The notes under the pieces are model-generated. The model was not told the DNA's origin. It saw only the letters and a program-made list of their open reading frames with translations, and searched no databases. The translations under genes and the position numbers were made by a program. DNA of 64,000 bases from RUG13409 sp045616985 (GTDB taxonomy: Bacteria > Bacillota > Clostridia > Peptostreptococcales > Anaerovoracaceae): positions 1 through 64,000 of the forward strand of contig JAZLHU010000013.1 of NCBI GenBank assembly GCA_045616985.1, in the 5' to 3' direction. This document shows positions 6,441 through 15,297 of this stretch, in pieces; positions within the stretch are counted from its first letter, which is position 1, and each line of letters starts with the position of its first letter.

Positions 6441-8573
6441 ATGCAAAAAGTACCAATTATAATTCAATTAGAGGAACTGGAATGCGGTGCAGCCTGTATG
6501 GGAATGATTCTCGGGTTTTACGGCAAGTGGATCAGCCTGGAGCAGCTCCGGAAGGATTGCGGGGTTTCAAGAGACGGGTCAAAGGCATCTTCCCTTATTA
6601 AAGCTGCAAGAAGCTACGGAATGGATGCTCAGGGCTTTCGCTGTGAGGCTGAAGAACTCATAGACAACCGGGATTTTTTTCCGTGCATAGCATATTGGGA
6701 AAACAATCATTTTCTTGTTGTTCGTGAAATCAGAAAAAACAAGGTCTATATCAACGACCCTGCCGTCGGAAGCGTTGTTCTTTCTTTTGAGGAATTTCAA
6801 AAAAGCTTTTCCAATGTCATCCTGTCATTAAAGCCGGGAAAAGGTTTCAAAAAAGAAGGTAAACGTCAGAATATTGTTGAATACGCATTTAAAAGGCTCA
6901 AGGCACACCCAAAGGCAGTTATCCTCACCGTCATATGCAATATTGCTTCTGCGGTTTTAGCTGCCGCAGGATCCATGCTTGCGCAGGAATATCTGGATGA
7001 GGTTCTTCCGAATCAGACAGGGCTTGGACATTTTATTATATTTTTCATTTTGTTCAATGCACTCCAGCTTTTGTTCTTAACTCTCGAAAGCATTATCTCC
7101 TATAAGGTTTCAGCCGAAATTGCAAGTAAAGGCAGCAGCGATTTTATGTGGAGGGTAATCAAGCTTCCCATGGAGTTTTTCTCGCAGCGCTCTGCCGGAG
7201 ATATCCACAGAAGACGCGACGAAAATGCCGCGATTACAGCAACATTTTTGGGATGCATCACACCGCTTCTGGTAGACGGAGTCATGATGGTATTCTACCT
7301 CACCATGATGATCAGATATTCTGTGATCCTTACCGTTATCGGGGTTATTCTTCAGGGAATAAGCATATATATCTGCAAAATCGTTGCGGATAAAATGGCA
7401 AATGTATCAAGAGCTATCACTATTCACGAAGCAAAGCTGTATGCATTTACCGTTTCCGGAATAGAAATGGCGGCCACCATTAAAGCAACCGGTTCCGAAA
7501 AGCTGTTTGTAAAGAAATGGAACGGAATGAGCAAGGTTCTCGGTGACGAGCAGAAGCATTTGATCCGGATCGAAGCAACATTGGGACAAATCCCGGGTTT
7601 CATAGACAATCTCTCGACCATTATCACATTAAGTGCGGGAATATTCCTTGTAAGCCGTGGGCAGATGACAGTCGGAATCCTTATGGTATTTACAAGCTTC
7701 CTTAATTCTTTTACCAAGCCTATCACCGGTTTTATCGAGTCCAATAAAATCCTTCAGGAAACAAGAACTCAGATGGAACGTGTTGACGATGTCATAAGGT
7801 ATCCGAAAGACAAAATATTCGATTTCAATATTCAATCGGAGAGCTATTCAAAGCTTGAAGGAAGCCTTGAAATAAAGGATGTGACCTTTGCCTACAGTCC
7901 TTTGTCCGAGCCTGTGGTATCCGATTTCAATCTTACGATAAAACCGGGCGAAAGCGTGGCATTTGTAGGAGGAAGCGGCTGCGGAAAGTCCACAATATCA
8001 AAACTCGTATCAGGTCTGTACGCTCCTCAAAGCGGTGAAATACGCTTCGGCGGAAAGCTGATGCACGACATCGATCCGTTGGTATTCAGGTCTTCCCTGG
8101 CAGTCGTAGATCAGGACATTATTCTGTTTAACGACACTATTGAAAACAATATAAAAATGTGGGATAGCTCCATAGAAGATTTTGAAATGATTCTGGCCGC
8201 AAAGGATGCACAGATCCATGATGATATTATAGCTCGTCCGGGCGGATATCAATCCAGAGTTTGGGAAAACGGCAGTAATTTCTCAGGTGGGCAAAGACAA
8301 CGTCTGGAAATTGCCCGGGTTCTTGCCCAGGATCCTACCATGGTGATTTTTGATGAAGCTACATCTGCTCTTGATGCCGAAACAGAATACAGAATAGTCG
8401 AAAACATCAAAGCACGCGGCTTAACATCAATAGTTATTGCCCACAGATTGTCGGCAATAAGAAATTGCGACAGAATCGTCGTATTAGATCATGGGCAGAT
8501 AATTGCCGAAGGTACGCATAGAGAGCTATATGAATCCTGTGATTTATATCATGAGCTTGTAAGCAACGAATAG
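6441..8573 (+). CDS. NHLP-type bacteriocin ABC exporter with C39 leader peptidase
   Basis: Peptide-processing ABC exporter of 710 residues. The N-terminal C39 peptidase domain (about 1-130) has the catalytic Cys15 in ELECGAAC with oxyanion Gln9, a His in NNHFLVV and an Asp in YINDPAVG, so the triad looks intact. A six-helix exporter domain follows (about 150-440), then the nucleotide-binding domain with Walker A GGSGCGKST, signature FSGGQRQRL and Walker B VIFDEATSALD. Such proteins cut double-glycine leaders on the cytoplasmic face and export the core peptide. It is divergent from the repeat-peptide gene, its obvious candidate substrate, and is followed after 8 nt by a second ABC protein. Confidence 0.92.
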   Translation: MQKVPIIIQLEELECGAACMGMILGFYGKWISLEQLRKDCGVSRDGSKASSLIKAARSYGMDAQGFRCEAEELIDNRDFFPCIAYWENNHFLVVREIRKNKVYINDPAVGSVVLSFEEFQKSFSNVILSLKPGKGFKKEGKRQNIVEYAFKRLKAHPKAVILTVICNIASAVLAAAGSMLAQEYLDEVLPNQTGLGHFIIFFILFNALQLLFLTLESIISYKVSAEIASKGSSDFMWRVIKLPMEFFSQRSAGDIHRRRDENAAITATFLGCITPLLVDGVMMVFYLTMMIRYSVILTVIGVILQGISIYICKIVADKMANVSRAITIHEAKLYAFTVSGIEMAATIKATGSEKLFVKKWNGMSKVLGDEQKHLIRIEATLGQIPGFIDNLSTIITLSAGIFLVSRGQMTVGILMVFTSFLNSFTKPITGFIESNKILQETRTQMERVDDVIRYPKDKIFDFNIQSESYSKLEGSLEIKDVTFAYSPLSEPVVSDFNLTIKPGESVAFVGGSGCGKSTISKLVSGLYAPQSGEIRFGGKLMHDIDPLVFRSSLAVVDQDIILFNDTIENNIKMWDSSIEDFEMILAAKDAQIHDDIIARPGGYQSRVWENGSNFSGGQRQRLEIARVLAQDPTMVIFDEATSALDAETEYRIVENIKARGLTSIVIAHRLSAIRNCDRIVVLDHGQIIAEGTHRELYESCDLYHELVSNE

Positions 8574-8581
8574 GAGAAGTT

Positions 8582-10378
8582 ATGAGTTGGTATGACAAAC
8601 AAATGAAAGCGAGAAAAGCAGCCGACAGAGTTAACTTCGACGCTGCAAGAGCCTCCGTGGAGAATGCCGTTCACGGACACACCGAAGATATTAAGCATGT
8701 CCCCTTCAGGGATGTTGTTAAATACCTGAAGCTGGTCACAAATAAGCGCGAAATGCTTAAGCTTTTATTTCTTAACATTCTGCTTATTCTGGCATCTGCC
8801 ATTACCCCGTTGCTGACCATGAGATTGATTGACGGTCAGCTTCATATGAAGCTCGAGGTCTTACTGATTTCTGCTGCTGTTTTGGAGCTGGCATTGTCAT
8901 CTGCAAAAACGTATTTTACAGACGATTTGGAAATCAAAAAGGGTGCGGATTTTGAGGAGTACCTTGTAAAGCTTGCGCTGGCACTGCCAAATGAATTCTT
9001 CAATAAGTACAGTGCCGGGGATATTGCAGGCCGTATAGACCTTGCAGGGGTACTTTCGGCTGCATGCTACAGCGGCGTTTTGGAAGCTGTATTTACCGGA
9101 GTATTATCTTTGATATTCATAGTTGAGATCGCATATTTCGGACAAAATCTTTTCCTTGCGGGGATTGCCCTTGTACTTATTACCCTAAGCTTCCTGTTTG
9201 TATTTACAAACAAAGAGCGCATTGCAGCTCATCAGCGATTAAAATATGAAACACAAGAAGCCGCAGAAAGCATTTCCATTATTTCCGGCATTCCAAAAAT
9301 AAGACTCGCCGGATCGGAAAGAAGAGTTTATACCAGATGGGGACATCTTTATTCAAAAATCGTCGGATTTGAATATGCCCCGCCTGCAGCAATAAAATTT
9401 GCAGAAACATTTATATGCTTTGCTGATATTATCGGCACATTGATTTTATATCTTACGGCATACGAAAAAGGAATAAGTGCCGGGGCATTTTTTGGCGCTG
9501 CAGCAGCATACGGCCTTTTATCCGTATCATATGGCAGCCTTTTGAAAGCGGCGGAAAATATTGCAAATCTTGACCCAATCATTCAAATGCTCAAACCAAT
9601 CGTTGAAACAGAAGCTGAAGCAAATCCCGACGAAAGTGATTACCTTGATTTAAAGGGCGATATTGAAATTAAAAATTTACACTTCTCGTACGATAAGGTT
9701 CACCCTATTATTGACGGAATCGATTTAAAAATCAAAAATGGTGAATTCGTGGCTGTTTGCGGAGAAAGCGGATGCGGTAAATCCACCCTCTTAAAGCTCC
9801 TTCTTGGTTTTGAAAAACCGGATCAGGGCGAGATTATGTTTGACGGGAAAAGCATAAGAGAATTCAACATTAAATCGCTTAGAAAATCCATCGGAACGGT
9901 CCTTCAGGATGGCAGAATACTTCATGATGATATCAGAAACAATGTTTTGATTTCAGCCCCTCACCTTTCGGATTCTGATGTTTATGATGCATTAAATCGT
10001 GCACAATTTTCCAAGGATCTTGAAGAAATGCCTATGGGTCTTAATACCTACCTTTCGGAAGGAAGCGGCGGATTATCAGGAGGACAAAGGCAGAGGCTTC
10101 TTATTGCCAGAGCCCTTGTTGCAAGACCCAAAAATCTTCTTTTGGATGAAGCAACGTCTGCCCTTGATAACGTCACCCAGAAAAAAGTTTCTGAGGCATT
10201 GGACGAGATTAAATGCACAAGAATTGTGGTAGCCCACAGACTTTCAACAATTAAAAACGCCGACAGGATCATTCTGCTTGCCGGCGGAAAAATTGCAGAA
10301 ACAGGAACCTACGAAGAGCTTATCTCAAAGGACGGCGTATTTGCGAATCTGGTAAAAAGACAAAGGCTTGACCTTTAA
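8582..10378 (+). CDS. NHLP-type bacteriocin export ABC permease/ATPase, second subunit
   Basis: A 598-residue fused membrane/ATPase protein without a peptidase domain, most like the partner subunit of NHLP bacteriocin export systems. After a charged N-terminus (about 1-55) come membrane helices (about 60-320) and an ATPase domain with Walker A GESGCGKST, signature LSGGQRQRL and Walker B NLLLDEATSALD. The gene starts 8 nt after the C39-ABC gene with a good AGGAG site. The two probably form a heterodimer that exports the heptad-repeat peptide. Family members often carry a longer N-terminal region, which is short here. The stop codon shares the bases TTAA with the stop of the convergent dnaJ. 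Confidence 0.88.
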   Translation: MSWYDKQMKARKAADRVNFDAARASVENAVHGHTEDIKHVPFRDVVKYLKLVTNKREMLKLLFLNILLILASAITPLLTMRLIDGQLHMKLEVLLISAAVLELALSSAKTYFTDDLEIKKGADFEEYLVKLALALPNEFFNKYSAGDIAGRIDLAGVLSAACYSGVLEAVFTGVLSLIFIVEIAYFGQNLFLAGIALVLITLSFLFVFTNKERIAAHQRLKYETQEAAESISIISGIPKIRLAGSERRVYTRWGHLYSKIVGFEYAPPAAIKFAETFICFADIIGTLILYLTAYEKGISAGAFFGAAAAYGLLSVSYGSLLKAAENIANLDPIIQMLKPIVETEAEANPDESDYLDLKGDIEIKNLHFSYDKVHPIIDGIDLKIKNGEFVAVCGESGCGKSTLLKLLLGFEKPDQGEIMFDGKSIREFNIKSLRKSIGTVLQDGRILHDDIRNNVLISAPHLSDSDVYDALNRAQFSKDLEEMPMGLNTYLSEGSGGLSGGQRQRLLIARALVARPKNLLLDEATSALDNVTQKKVSEALDEIKCTRIVVAHRLSTIKNADRIILLAGGKIAETGTYEELISKDGVFANLVKRQRLDL

Positions 10379-11520
10379 TCTTCAAAGAGCTCCTTTATTT
10401 TCTCAGTCCAGGATTTTTTCTTTTCGTATGAGCCTTCGGCGGGTTTGATCTCGCCGAAGTTTTTAATTGCTTCTTTTTGCTGTGACGTAAGTTTTGTCGG
10501 AACCTCAAGGTTAACCTCTACATATATGTCTCCCGGTCTTCCGGTATTAACGTTGGGCACACCCTTTCCCCTTACTCTTAAAACAGTGCCCGGCTGAGTA
10601 CCTGAAGGGACCTTGCAGGAAAGCTTTCCTTCAAGTCCCGGAATGGTAATATCATCGCCAAGTGCAGCCTGTGTAAATGTAATCGGAACCGACATCCAAA
10701 GGTCATCACCACGGCGTTTAAATACAGGATGCTGACCGACTGACAATACAATGTATAAGTTTCCGGCAGGACCGCCCTTATATCCAGGCTCGCCCTGACC
10801 TCTTAATGTGATAACAGAATTGGTATCAACACCCGCAGGGATCTTAACGTCAATATTTACGGTCTTTCTTACCTGTCCGTCGCCTCCGCATGTCGGGCAC
10901 GGAGTATCGGCAATCTCGCCTGCGCCGCTGCAGCGGCTGCAGGTCCTTTGGCTCTGCATCTGTCCAAACATTGTATTCTGAACAAATCGCACACTGCCGC
11001 TTCCTCCGCATTCAGGGCAGGTCCTCTTTGAAGTACCTGCCTTTGCACCTGTTCCCCTGCAATCTCCGCAGGTACAATTCTTGGTAAGCTTAATTGTTTT
11101 TTTGCATCCGAAAACAGCCTCGTTAAAAGTAACGGACATCCTTTTTTGAATGTCGTTTCCCTCTCTTGGACCATTATATGCCCGTCCGCCGCCAAAGCCG
11201 CCTCCGAACATATTGAAGATATCTTCAAATCCGCCAAAGCCACCCGAGAATCCGCCAAAACCCTGGCCTCCACCGCCAAACCCCGCATTGGGATCAACAC
11301 CTGCAAAGCCAAAACGGTCATACTTGGCTTTTTTATCCGCATCGGAAAGAACGGAATATGCCTCGTTGACCTCTTTAAACTTCTCCTCAGCGACCTTATC
11401 ACCCGGATTTCTGTCCGGGTGATATTTCATGGCCATCTTACGGAATGCTGATTTAATTTCATCGTCACTTGCGCCTTTGGAAAGGCCCAGGACCTCATAG
11501 TAATCTTGCTTATCTGCCAT
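10375..11520 (-). CDS. dnaJ: Chaperone protein DnaJ
   Basis: The 381-residue Hsp40 co-chaperone that loads substrates on DnaK and stimulates its ATPase. The J domain (1-70) has the HPD motif in KYHPDRNPGD. A Gly/Phe-rich linker (about 75-115) follows, then four CxxCxGxG zinc motifs (about 145-215), then the two substrate-binding beta domains. It is last in the hrcA operon, 83 nt after dnaK, with a hairpin in the gap. Its start has only a weak AAGAAAG binding site. There is no terminator after it; its stop overlaps that of the convergent exporter gene. Confidence 0.97.
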   Translation of the reverse strand: MADKQDYYEVLGLSKGASDDEIKSAFRKMAMKYHPDRNPGDKVAEEKFKEVNEAYSVLSDADKKAKYDRFGFAGVDPNAGFGGGGQGFGGFSGGFGGFEDIFNMFGGGFGGGRAYNGPREGNDIQKRMSVTFNEAVFGCKKTIKLTKNCTCGDCRGTGAKAGTSKRTCPECGGSGSVRFVQNTMFGQMQSQRTCSRCSGAGEIADTPCPTCGGDGQVRKTVNIDVKIPAGVDTNSVITLRGQGEPGYKGGPAGNLYIVLSVGQHPVFKRRGDDLWMSVPITFTQAALGDDITIPGLEGKLSCKVPSGTQPGTVLRVRGKGVPNVNTGRPGDIYVEVNLEVPTKLTSQQKEAIKNFGEIKPAEGSYEKKKSWTEKIKELFED

Positions 11521-11547
11521 AAATAATCAGCTTTCTTAAGGCAACTA

Positions 11548-11588
11548 CCAATCAGCAGACTTGACCACGGCTCTCGCCTGCTGATTGG
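11548..11588 (-). other. Hairpin between dnaK and dnaJ
   Basis: Perfect 11-bp arms (CCAATCAGCAG, 11548-11558 and 11578-11588) with a 19-nt loop. There is no T run after it on the minus strand, so it is more likely an mRNA-stability or processing hairpin than a terminator. Confidence 0.55.
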
Positions 11589-11603
11589 ATATTTGCTTTA
11601 TGT

Positions 11604-13532
11604 TTAATTTTCCTTCTTATCCTCATCTACTACTTCAAAGTCTGCATCAACAGCGCCGTCGGGAGCCTTATTTCCTCCCTGAGCACCTGCGAATGGATTT
11701 GCTCCGCCTGCTGCACCTGCGAATGGATTCGCTCCGCCAAAACCTGCACCACCCATACCAGAGCCTGCCTGACCGCCTGCTGCCTGTTGGGCCTGCTGTG
11801 CCTGCTCGTAAAGCTTTGTTGAAATTATATGATATTCGTTCGTAAGAGCTTCAAGCTTAGCCTTGACCTCTGCAGTTGTGCCTGCTTCCAGAGCCTTTTT
11901 AAGTTCATCCTTTGCATTTGTGATCTTGCTTTTTTCCTCATCAGAAAGCTTATCGGCAAGGTCATTAAGGTTCTTTTCCGTTTCGTAAACCATGGTTTCA
12001 GCCTGATTTCTGGTTTCGATATCCTCCTTCTTTGCCTTATCTGCTTCTGCATACTGCTCTGCCTCCTTGACCTTCTGTTTGATTTCGTCTTCAGAAAGCT
12101 TGGATGAAGATGTGATTGTAATGTTCTGACTCTTTCCTGTTCCGAGGTCCTTTGCAGATACGCTTACAATTCCGTTTGCATCGATATCAAATGTGACTTC
12201 GATCTGCGGAATTCCGCGTGGTGCTGCCGGAATACCGGTAAGCTGGAATCTTCCGAGCGTAATATTATCGGCAGCCATCTGTCTTTCACCCTGCATTACG
12301 TGAATGTCAACTGCTGTCTGATTATCGGCAGCAGTTGAGAAAATCTGGCTCTTCTTTGTCGGAATTGTTGTATTCCTTTCAATAAGTCTTGTTGCAACTC
12401 CGCCCAAAGTTTCAATTGAAAGTGAAAGCGGTGTAACATCAAGAAGAAGTATGTCGTTAACCTCACCTGTAAGAACGCCTGCCTGAATAGCAGCACCGGA
12501 TGCAACACATTCGTCGGGGTTGATTCCCTTGAACGGCTCTTTTCCGGTAACATTCTTTACGGCTTCCTGAACAGCAGGGATTCTTGTGGAACCGCCTACT
12601 AAAATCACCTTAGCAATGTCAGCGTTGGATACGCCTGCATCCTGCATAGCCTTCTTCATCGGTTCAATCGTTCTGTCAACAAGATGCTTTGTAAGCTGAT
12701 CGAACTTAGATCTTGTAATATCCATATTCATATGAAGAGGACCTGCCTGATTTACGGTAATAAACGGCAGATTTACATTTGTTGTCATTGCAGACGAGAG
12801 CTCCTTCTTAGCCTTTTCTGCAGCCTCCTTAAGACGCTGCATTGCCATCTTGTCATTTCTTAAATCAACGCCGTTTTCCTGGGCAAAAGAATCTGCCATG
12901 AAGTTCATAAGAACATTATCAAAGTCGTCTCCGCCAAGCTTTGTGTCGCCGTTTGTTGAAAGCACTTCAAATACGCCGTCGCCAAGCTGAAGGATGGATA
13001 CATCAAATGTACCGCCGCCAAGGTCGTATACAAGAATCTTCTGAGCTGCCGTATCTTTATCAAGTCCGTATGCAAGCGCAGCGGCTGTTGGTTCATTTAC
13101 AATTCTTTTAACATCAAGACCTGCAATTTTACCTGCATCCTTCGTGGCCTGCTTCTGGCTGTCGGAAAAGTATGCAGGGACTGTAATAACAGCCTCTGTG
13201 ACCTTCTGTCCGAGATAGCTTTCTGCATCAGCCTTAAGCTTTGCAAGGATCATTGCGGAAATGTCCTGCGGCGTATAGTCTTTTCCGTCAATGGAAACCG
13301 TATAAGACGTGCCCATATGTCTCTTGATTGAAGAAATTGTTCTTTCAGGATTTGTGATTGCCTGTCTTTTTGCCGTTTCGCCTACAAGTCTTTCTCCGCC
13401 CTTTGTAAAACCAACAACGGATGGAGTAGTTCTGTTTCCTTCTGCGTTTGCGATTACAACCGGCTCTCCGCCTTCAAGCACTGCTACGCAGCTGTTTGTT
13501 GTACCTAAATCTATACCTATTACTTTACTCAT
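11604..13532 (-). CDS. dnaK: Chaperone protein DnaK (Hsp70)
   Basis: A 642-residue cytoplasmic Hsp70. The ATPase domain begins VIGIDLGTTNSCVAVLEGG and holds the phosphate loops DLGGGTFDVS and VGGSTRIPAVQ. The interdomain linker LLLDVTPLSL is followed by the substrate-binding domain and a Gly/Ala/Gln-rich tail ending in an acidic stretch (DADFEVVDEDKKEN), close to the usual EEVD-like bacterial end. It follows grpE by 30 nt with an AGGAGG site. As in other Bacillota it is under HrcA/CIRCE control through the operon promoter. Confidence 0.98.
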   Translation of the reverse strand: MSKVIGIDLGTTNSCVAVLEGGEPVVIANAEGNRTTPSVVGFTKGGERLVGETAKRQAITNPERTISSIKRHMGTSYTVSIDGKDYTPQDISAMILAKLKADAESYLGQKVTEAVITVPAYFSDSQKQATKDAGKIAGLDVKRIVNEPTAAALAYGLDKDTAAQKILVYDLGGGTFDVSILQLGDGVFEVLSTNGDTKLGGDDFDNVLMNFMADSFAQENGVDLRNDKMAMQRLKEAAEKAKKELSSAMTTNVNLPFITVNQAGPLHMNMDITRSKFDQLTKHLVDRTIEPMKKAMQDAGVSNADIAKVILVGGSTRIPAVQEAVKNVTGKEPFKGINPDECVASGAAIQAGVLTGEVNDILLLDVTPLSLSIETLGGVATRLIERNTTIPTKKSQIFSTAADNQTAVDIHVMQGERQMAADNITLGRFQLTGIPAAPRGIPQIEVTFDIDANGIVSVSAKDLGTGKSQNITITSSSKLSEDEIKQKVKEAEQYAEADKAKKEDIETRNQAETMVYETEKNLNDLADKLSDEEKSKITNAKDELKKALEAGTTAEVKAKLEALTNEYHIISTKLYEQAQQAQQAAGGQAGSGMGGAGFGGANPFAGAAGGANPFAGAQGGNKAPDGAVDADFEVVDEDKKEN

Positions 13533-13562
13533 TTTATTTCCTCCTGAGTTCTCTTTGCTTGC

Positions 13563-14105
13563 TTAATTTGCAACGCTTACCATTGCAGGTCTGATGACCT
13601 TGCTATTTAAAACATATCCCTTTTGAAGAACCTTTACCACGGTTCCGCTTACTGTGCCTTCTGCATCCTCTGTCATAACAGCATTGTGGAAACCCGGATC
13701 AAAAGGCTTCCCCATGGCCTCAATTTCCTTCACGTTGTTCTTTTCGAGAACTGCCATAAGCTGCTTCAATATCAGCTCCATGCCTTCCGCAAATTTGTCA
13801 TTTTCAGGCTTTGCATCCATTGCACGTTCAAAATTGTCTATTACATCAAGCAGTCCGCAGGCGAATTCCTCGTTTGCATGTGCATAAATGTCTGTCTTCT
13901 CTTTTGCCGTTCTGGTCCTGAAGTTTTGGTATTCTGCCATCAGCCTTAAGTACTTATCATTTAAGTCGTCGGCCTTTTCTTCTTCGCCATGTGCTTCAAT
14001 CTCTTCCGGATTTTCTGTTTTTTCTTCTTTGGTTTCTTCAGCATCCCGAATTTCTTCAGGGGTTTGCTCTTCGGATTCCTGAACTACCTTTTCTTCTTCG
14101 CTCAT
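13563..14105 (-). CDS. grpE: Nucleotide exchange factor GrpE
   Basis: A 180-residue GrpE that releases ADP from DnaK. The N-terminal 60 residues are very acidic (repeated EE and KE). A long helix (LNDKYLRLMAEYQNFRTRTAKEK) holds the conserved RxxAE.xN.rkR-type core, and the C-terminal beta domain contains FDPGFHNAVM and VLQKGYVLNSKVIRPAMV, both family signatures. The ATG overlaps the hrcA stop codon (ATGA), implying translational coupling. Confidence 0.96.
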   Translation of the reverse strand: MSEEEKVVQESEEQTPEEIRDAEETKEEKTENPEEIEAHGEEEKADDLNDKYLRLMAEYQNFRTRTAKEKTDIYAHANEEFACGLLDVIDNFERAMDAKPENDKFAEGMELILKQLMAVLEKNNVKEIEAMGKPFDPGFHNAVMTEDAEGTVSGTVVKVLQKGYVLNSKVIRPAMVSVAN

Positions 14106-15148
14106 TCGTCTTCTCCTTTTTGAGGACCTTCGATTTCAAAGGTCTGATTTAAGTTTTCCGTGATATATTTGATAACAGATGTTACCTCATCGTATTTCAT
14201 ACGTTTCGGACCTATAACACCGAGTCTGCCGACCATTTTGCCGTTTACCTTATAATCTGCCGTGATAAGAGCACAGTCCTTTAAATCGTCGGAGTTTTCA
14301 TCTCCGATGGTTATCATCAGACCATTTTCACGATTGACAAGCACGTTGGTAAATTCATTCTTGTTCGTAACGGTATTGAGAAAGCTCTTTGCCTTGCTTA
14401 CGTCACTGTATTCCGGAAGCTCAAATATATTTGAATAACCATCCATATACAAATCAATGTTGAGCATCTTTTCCAGGGTCTTCATAAAGGACGGAACCAC
14501 GCTTTGTCCCATGCCTGAAAGAGCCTTCATATCACTTTCGAATAAATCTGCAATATTCGCAGCAAGAACAGCGCTGATGGTCTTGCCCTTGAAATTATGA
14601 GTCATTACCTTGCTCATAAGCTGAAGCTGCTCCTCTGTATAAGGAGTACTGAGCTTGATGGCTGAATTTGTGACCTTACCCTCCTCGCAAACAATCATAA
14701 GGACCACTGTTTTTTCGTCCACCGGCAGGAAATTGATATAATTTATTCTATTCTCCGCATGGTTTGGAGTAATTGCAAAGCTTACCAGGTTTGTCATTTC
14801 CGACAAAAGATGAGCTGCATGCTCCACTGTTCTGTCAAGCTCCTCAGCATCCTCGGAAAGCTTGCTTTCGATCTGCTGTTTGTTCTCCGCAGGAAGGTCG
14901 GAATTCTCCATAAGGCGGTCTACATACAGCCTGTAGGCTTTATCTGAAGGAACTCTGCCTGCAGAGGTATGCGGATGTGTAAGATATCCCATTTCCTCAA
15001 GATCGCTCATCTCATTCCTGATGGTGGCAGGACTTAAATCCATATCCAGTCTTTTTGACAGAGTTCTGCTTCCTACCGGCTCCGACGTGGATATAAAATC
15101 CGCAACTATAGCCTGAAGAATTTTAAGTTTTCTTTCATTTAAATCCAT
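14102..15148 (-). CDS. hrcA: Heat-inducible transcription repressor HrcA
   Basis: The repressor that binds CIRCE and turns off the chaperone genes until heat stress. The N-terminal winged helix contains PVGSRTLSKRLDMDLSPATIRNEMSDLEEMGYLTHPHTSAGRVPSDKAYR, which is the diagnostic region. The rest matches the GAF-like dimerisation domain in length. The ATG at 15148 is chosen because AAGGTG lies 6 nt upstream; the GTG at 15157 sits inside that site. A perfect CIRCE lies 37 nt before the start, so the operon is autoregulated. Confidence 0.96.
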   Translation of the reverse strand: MDLNERKLKILQAIVADFISTSEPVGSRTLSKRLDMDLSPATIRNEMSDLEEMGYLTHPHTSAGRVPSDKAYRLYVDRLMENSDLPAENKQQIESKLSEDAEELDRTVEHAAHLLSEMTNLVSFAITPNHAENRINYINFLPVDEKTVVLMIVCEEGKVTNSAIKLSTPYTEEQLQLMSKVMTHNFKGKTISAVLAANIADLFESDMKALSGMGQSVVPSFMKTLEKMLNIDLYMDGYSNIFELPEYSDVSKAKSFLNTVTNKNEFTNVLVNRENGLMITIGDENSDDLKDCALITADYKVNGKMVGRLGVIGPKRMKYDEVTSVIKYITENLNQTFEIEGPQKGEDE

Positions 15149-15184
15149 TAAGTGCACCTTAAAATGAAGTTTAAAGTTTATTTG

Positions 15185-15211
15185 TTAGCACTCCTTTAGT
15201 TTGAGTGCTAA
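15185..15211 (-). promoter_or_regulatory. CIRCE operator
   Basis: TTAGCACTC, 9-bp spacer, GAGTGCTAA: a perfect match to the HrcA-binding consensus. It lies just downstream of the hrcA promoter. Confidence 0.97.
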
Positions 15212-15222
15212 CAACTATGTAT

Positions 15223-15251
15223 AATATAATCCCTTGCCCGGCTAATGTCAA
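15223..15251 (-). promoter_or_regulatory. hrcA operon promoter
   Basis: TTGACA (15246-15251), 17-bp spacer, TATATT (15223-15228). The -35 lies in the loop of an inverted repeat TCCCTTG...CAAGGGA. Confidence 0.8.
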
Positions 15252-15297
15252 GACAAGGGATCAGTTTTTTTTGATTTTTTATTATACTATACAGAAA

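Noticed and set aside
11146..11451. Plus-strand frames of 90-101 codons opposite dnaJ
   Set aside because: They are Pro-rich shadows of the Gly/Phe-rich linker of DnaJ, without start signals.
15229..15262. Terminator for thrS at the inverted repeat TCCCTTG...CAAGGGA
   Set aside because: The T run follows the stem on the plus strand, where no gene ends; on the minus strand the -35 of hrcA lies in the loop, so a thrS terminator there is doubtful, and thrS is transcribed away from any other start.
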